Positions 61,331 to 64,000 of a stretch of DNA of 64,000 bases are shown here, one piece after another (the stretch's first letter is position 1; every line of letters starts with the position of its first letter). Where the stretch lies: the NCBI GenBank assembly GCA_963573385.1, contig CAUYLG010018025.1, forward strand, positions 1 to 64,000, in the 5' to 3' direction. The notes beneath the pieces are model-generated. The model did no database searches. It saw only the letters and a list, made by a program, of their open reading frames with translations, and was not told the origin of the DNA. The position numbers were made by a program, and so were the translations under genes. This DNA comes from Cacajao melanocephalus (lineage: Eukaryota; Chordata; Mammalia; Primates; Pitheciidae).

Positions 61331-62289
61331 ACAGTTCTGCTGGGTTCTTGACTCTTTCAGTCTCCCTCTCCCCATAACCAAGGCCTGAACAGTCATCTCA
61401 GTCCTGCTTTTAGGACCAATTCCATAAGTAATCTGAGGAGCTTTAAGGAGCTCTAGTTCAACCTCCTGGGCATCAGTATCAAGGCAGCCCCCTTTGTGAG
61501 ATCTAATGGCTACCCTGGGCTCCACCTCTGGTATCTGGGTTAGCAGTTGTTTATTAAGCACCCTGGTGTCTGTTCGGTGGCATACAGGTGCTAGCATAGT
61601 CTGTTTTCAAGGAATTCACAGTTGAGAGTCCTTGCCTTTATTAGCTTCTGGAACAAAAATCCCCATAGGGCAGGGAAACTGCCTTGCTCTTTCCAGTTGT
61701 TGTAGAGATAGTTAGTGCTAACATATATGTGTATATACATTTACACACACATATACAGATGCTCCCTTACATTTGCCAGCCTCCCTCTTGATGAGTTGGA
61801 GCCCTGTGATTAACTTTCACAAATATACTGTGAGCTGAAGGAAAGGTTTTCACTTCTAAATCAAGACCATTAATAGCGTGTGCCATCTCCTAATTCCTTT
61901 GCAAGCTTTCAAAAGGGCTGTCCCACTATGACTGGACTGCCTGATAGAGAAATAAACCTTCACTGTGCTTAAGCTACTGAGTTTGGGATCTTCTGTCTGT
62001 CCCACAAGCAAGCCCAGTCTTTCTATACCAACTAACATACTATTCTGCCCTAGAAGCTGTAGTCCTGTTCCTATAGTCCAGCTGACCGATTGGGCCACTG
62101 CCACCTGCGGTTGTCTTCAGATATCACCTTTTCTGAGGGCTACCATCTTGCTCTCTTCTATTCAGGAAACACTCTCAAGGTCTTCTGGATTTATTGGCTG
62201 TGCAGGCTTCCCTGAACTGGATACCGCATCCCGTCAGGCAGCCTCTTCCATTAGAAATTTCTGCAATGATGGAAATAACCTATATCTGC
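61331..62289. other. Mostly unassigned; possible LTR-like poly(A) block
   Basis: gagaaataaaccttcactgtgcttaagctactgagtttggg at ~61949-61990 resembles the 3' part of an old LTR-like repeat. An AC/AT-rich run lies at 61719-61760. No gene seen. Confidence 0.35.
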
Positions 62290-62440
62290 ACTATCTAATA
62301 TAGTAGCCACTAGCCACATGTGGATATTGAGGGCTTAAAAAGTGGCTATGGAAATGAAAATTTGAATGTTTAACTTGATTTTAATTAGCTTAAATTTAAG
62401 TATCCACTTGTGCCTACCACGGACCTACCTGTGGGTAGTA
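62290..62440. mobile_element. MER58-like hAT-Charlie fragment
   Basis: ctatctaatatagtagccactagccacatgtgg followed by AT-rich cttgattttaattagcttaaatttaag is the end and middle of a MER58-type nonautonomous element. The opposite end is missing. Confidence 0.5.
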
Positions 62441-63769
62441 CAGCAAAAGTCTCCCCAGAGAAGCACCCACCCCAGGGCTCCACTGTGCTTTCCCTTCATG
62501 TGCTCTGACACATTCTTGCTAATGCCTAATGCTTCCAAGTGCAACCAACTCATGAGAAAGTAGTTTAAAAAAAAAGGTGATGGGTCTGTTTTAAGATGGG
62601 CAATGTTTAGGGATAAAAGTTCTAGAACATTTAAATAAATGGAAGGATTTGGAGCCAATTCCAGAGAAGCAACTTAGCTTCATTAAAGATTATTTCTGAG
62701 CTCAGTGTCTGCTTACTATTGCCTGAAGGATCAACAAAACAGTGGATACCTGAAACCATACAGAGAATTAGCGTTCCTTTAAACTTAGCTTCTCTCAAAC
62801 CTAAAAATTATGTGATTATTCAGATTTTTTTTTCTTTTTAGGGGAGAAAACACAAGGAAGGGAGAAGCTCTACTAAAAAGAAACCTGGAGGAAGGAGGAA
62901 AAAACTGCCACTTGAGGAAAAATTTAAACATTTCAAAATTCCTGTCGGTAGTTATGAAAAAGATACAACTAAAATTCATATAGTTGGTTAAAAATGAGGT
63001 TGCCACAATGTTCCTTTACCAGATTCTGAAATAACACACTGAAAGGAGAGAATAAAACTCTAGTGTGTGGTTTTCAGAGGTGGAAAGCAACCTTGAAGAC
63101 TAGGGATCCTTTAATTGCTGGGGACATGGACCCACTCAAGCTAGTTTTTAAAGGGGACTTAATATACAGACATAATGCATTTTATTGACCTACAAAGATA
63201 GGGAACAGGCTTTGCAAGAAATCAAAGGACCAAAACTGAAATCTCAGGTGTTAAAATTTTTTTTCTCCCACAGGGCAGAATGTTCTCTTTCCCATCTGCT
63301 CCCCTCTGTCCTGCTCTCCGCTTTCAGACTTATTTTCTCTGTATACTCCATGGTTTTCTCACAACATAGACACATTTTCTGACCTTGGCTTTGACTTCCA
63401 ACTCAGTTCTATGCCTTTCATGTTCCCATCAGCATCTGAGTCAGTGTCTCAGTATCCAAGTCCCACATTTCTGGGAAGAGACTCTGGCTCAACGGGAGTG
63501 AAGTGTCCCTCTCAGTTCCCATCAGTTTCAGTCAGTGTGAGTAGAATCTCAAGGCACAGGGAGCTGTTCCAAAGAGTCACGGGTTGGTTGCTTCTCTAGG
63601 AAGAGTGTTGAGTGAGTGAGAAGGCAATGGTGATCACATCTACCATCCCCTCACTTTACACAGGAAGAAACAAATGACAAGGGAGTTCAGTGGTTTACCT
63701 AAAGTCTTGATTCCTGTTACTTTGCCCACAAGACATTCTTTGATAGTCCTGTAATAATAACAAGGGTTA
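62441..63769. other. Unassigned sequence, no gene seen
   Basis: AT-rich DNA. A weak reversed MIR-like block may lie near 63630-63720 (tcactttacacaggaagaaacaaatg). No exon recognised. Confidence 0.45.
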
Positions 63770-63990
63770 TCACCTATTGAGTACTTACAATGTGCCAGCA
63801 CTGTTTTTAGTGGTGCATACAAATATTACCACATAGGATACTCATATATGCTTTAGGAGTATATATTTTAGGACTTACGTGTCCTTAATCTCATATACAT
63901 TTTAGGAGTTAGGTATTCTTATTGTCTCCCTTTTGCTTATCAGATAACTGAGGATCAATGAGGGACAGTAATTAGACCAAAGTCAAATAT
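63770..63990 (-). mobile_element. MIR SINE, antisense, with an internal duplicated word
   Basis: ttgagtacttacaatgtgccagcactg begins the reversed MIR tail, and cagataactgaggatcaatgagggacagtaattagacc is the core and head side. Between them ctcatata and ttttaggagt-type words occur twice (63839-63913), expanding the element. Confidence 0.52.
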
Positions 63991-64000
63991 CTATTGTGTA

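Overview
The window reads as non-coding nuclear DNA from a primate, most likely human. The best evidence is seven dimeric Alu elements, an Alu-like monomer, a primate-type L1 3' end at the left edge, and a deep background of older mammalian repeats (MIR, L2, CR1/L3, L1M, MaLR and ERVL-type LTRs, hAT-Charlie and Tigger fragments). CpG is depleted almost everywhere. I found no intact protein gene, tRNA, rRNA, snRNA or CRISPR array. No open frame exceeds 234 codons and none carries a protein domain I recognise, apart from decayed transposon reverse-transcriptase remnants. The window is best described as intergenic or intronic.

Layout. 1-13 kb: L1 3' end, L2 and MIR scraps, an AT-rich 30-bp perfect palindrome next to an Alu, a small CpG-dense patch near 4.2 kb, a second Alu at 8.6 kb, and a 2.3-kb 5'-truncated L1 (10.9-13.2 kb). 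13-23 kb: mostly unassigned sequence with an AluJ-like copy, an Alu monomer and weak old repeats. 23.5-24.1 kb: an MLT1-like LTR holding an Alu whose first ~23 bases are inverted. 27.5-30.6 kb: a cluster of related ERV-type LTRs in both orientations, cut by an Alu and by a ~190-bp copy of sequence found again at 31 kb. 36.6-39 kb: an Alu, a solo MaLR-type LTR, then L2 and MIR. 39.3-41 kb: a homeodomain-site-rich stretch and the longest open frame (minus strand), with splice-like borders at one end. 41.8-56 kb: another LTR, MIR/L2/MER5 remnants, a Tigger-like MITE nested in an L2, and a 760-bp solo LTR with a perfect 5-bp target duplication and an internal tetranucleotide expansion. 56-60 kb: a truncated Alu, then an ancient antisense L1 split by a sense L1 3' fragment. 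60-64 kb: MIR, L2, a CR1/L3 reverse-transcriptase remnant and a MER58-like fragment.

No genes are seen working together. The structure is one of layered insertions, and several insertion orders can be read from target-site duplications. I did not find a convincing new biological system. The most checkable oddities are the perfect palindrome, the Alu with an inverted 5' end, the duplicated ~190-bp block inside an LTR, the splice-bordered open segment at 40.8 kb, and two candidate regulatory patches. Family names are by eye, from memory of consensus sequences, and approximate.
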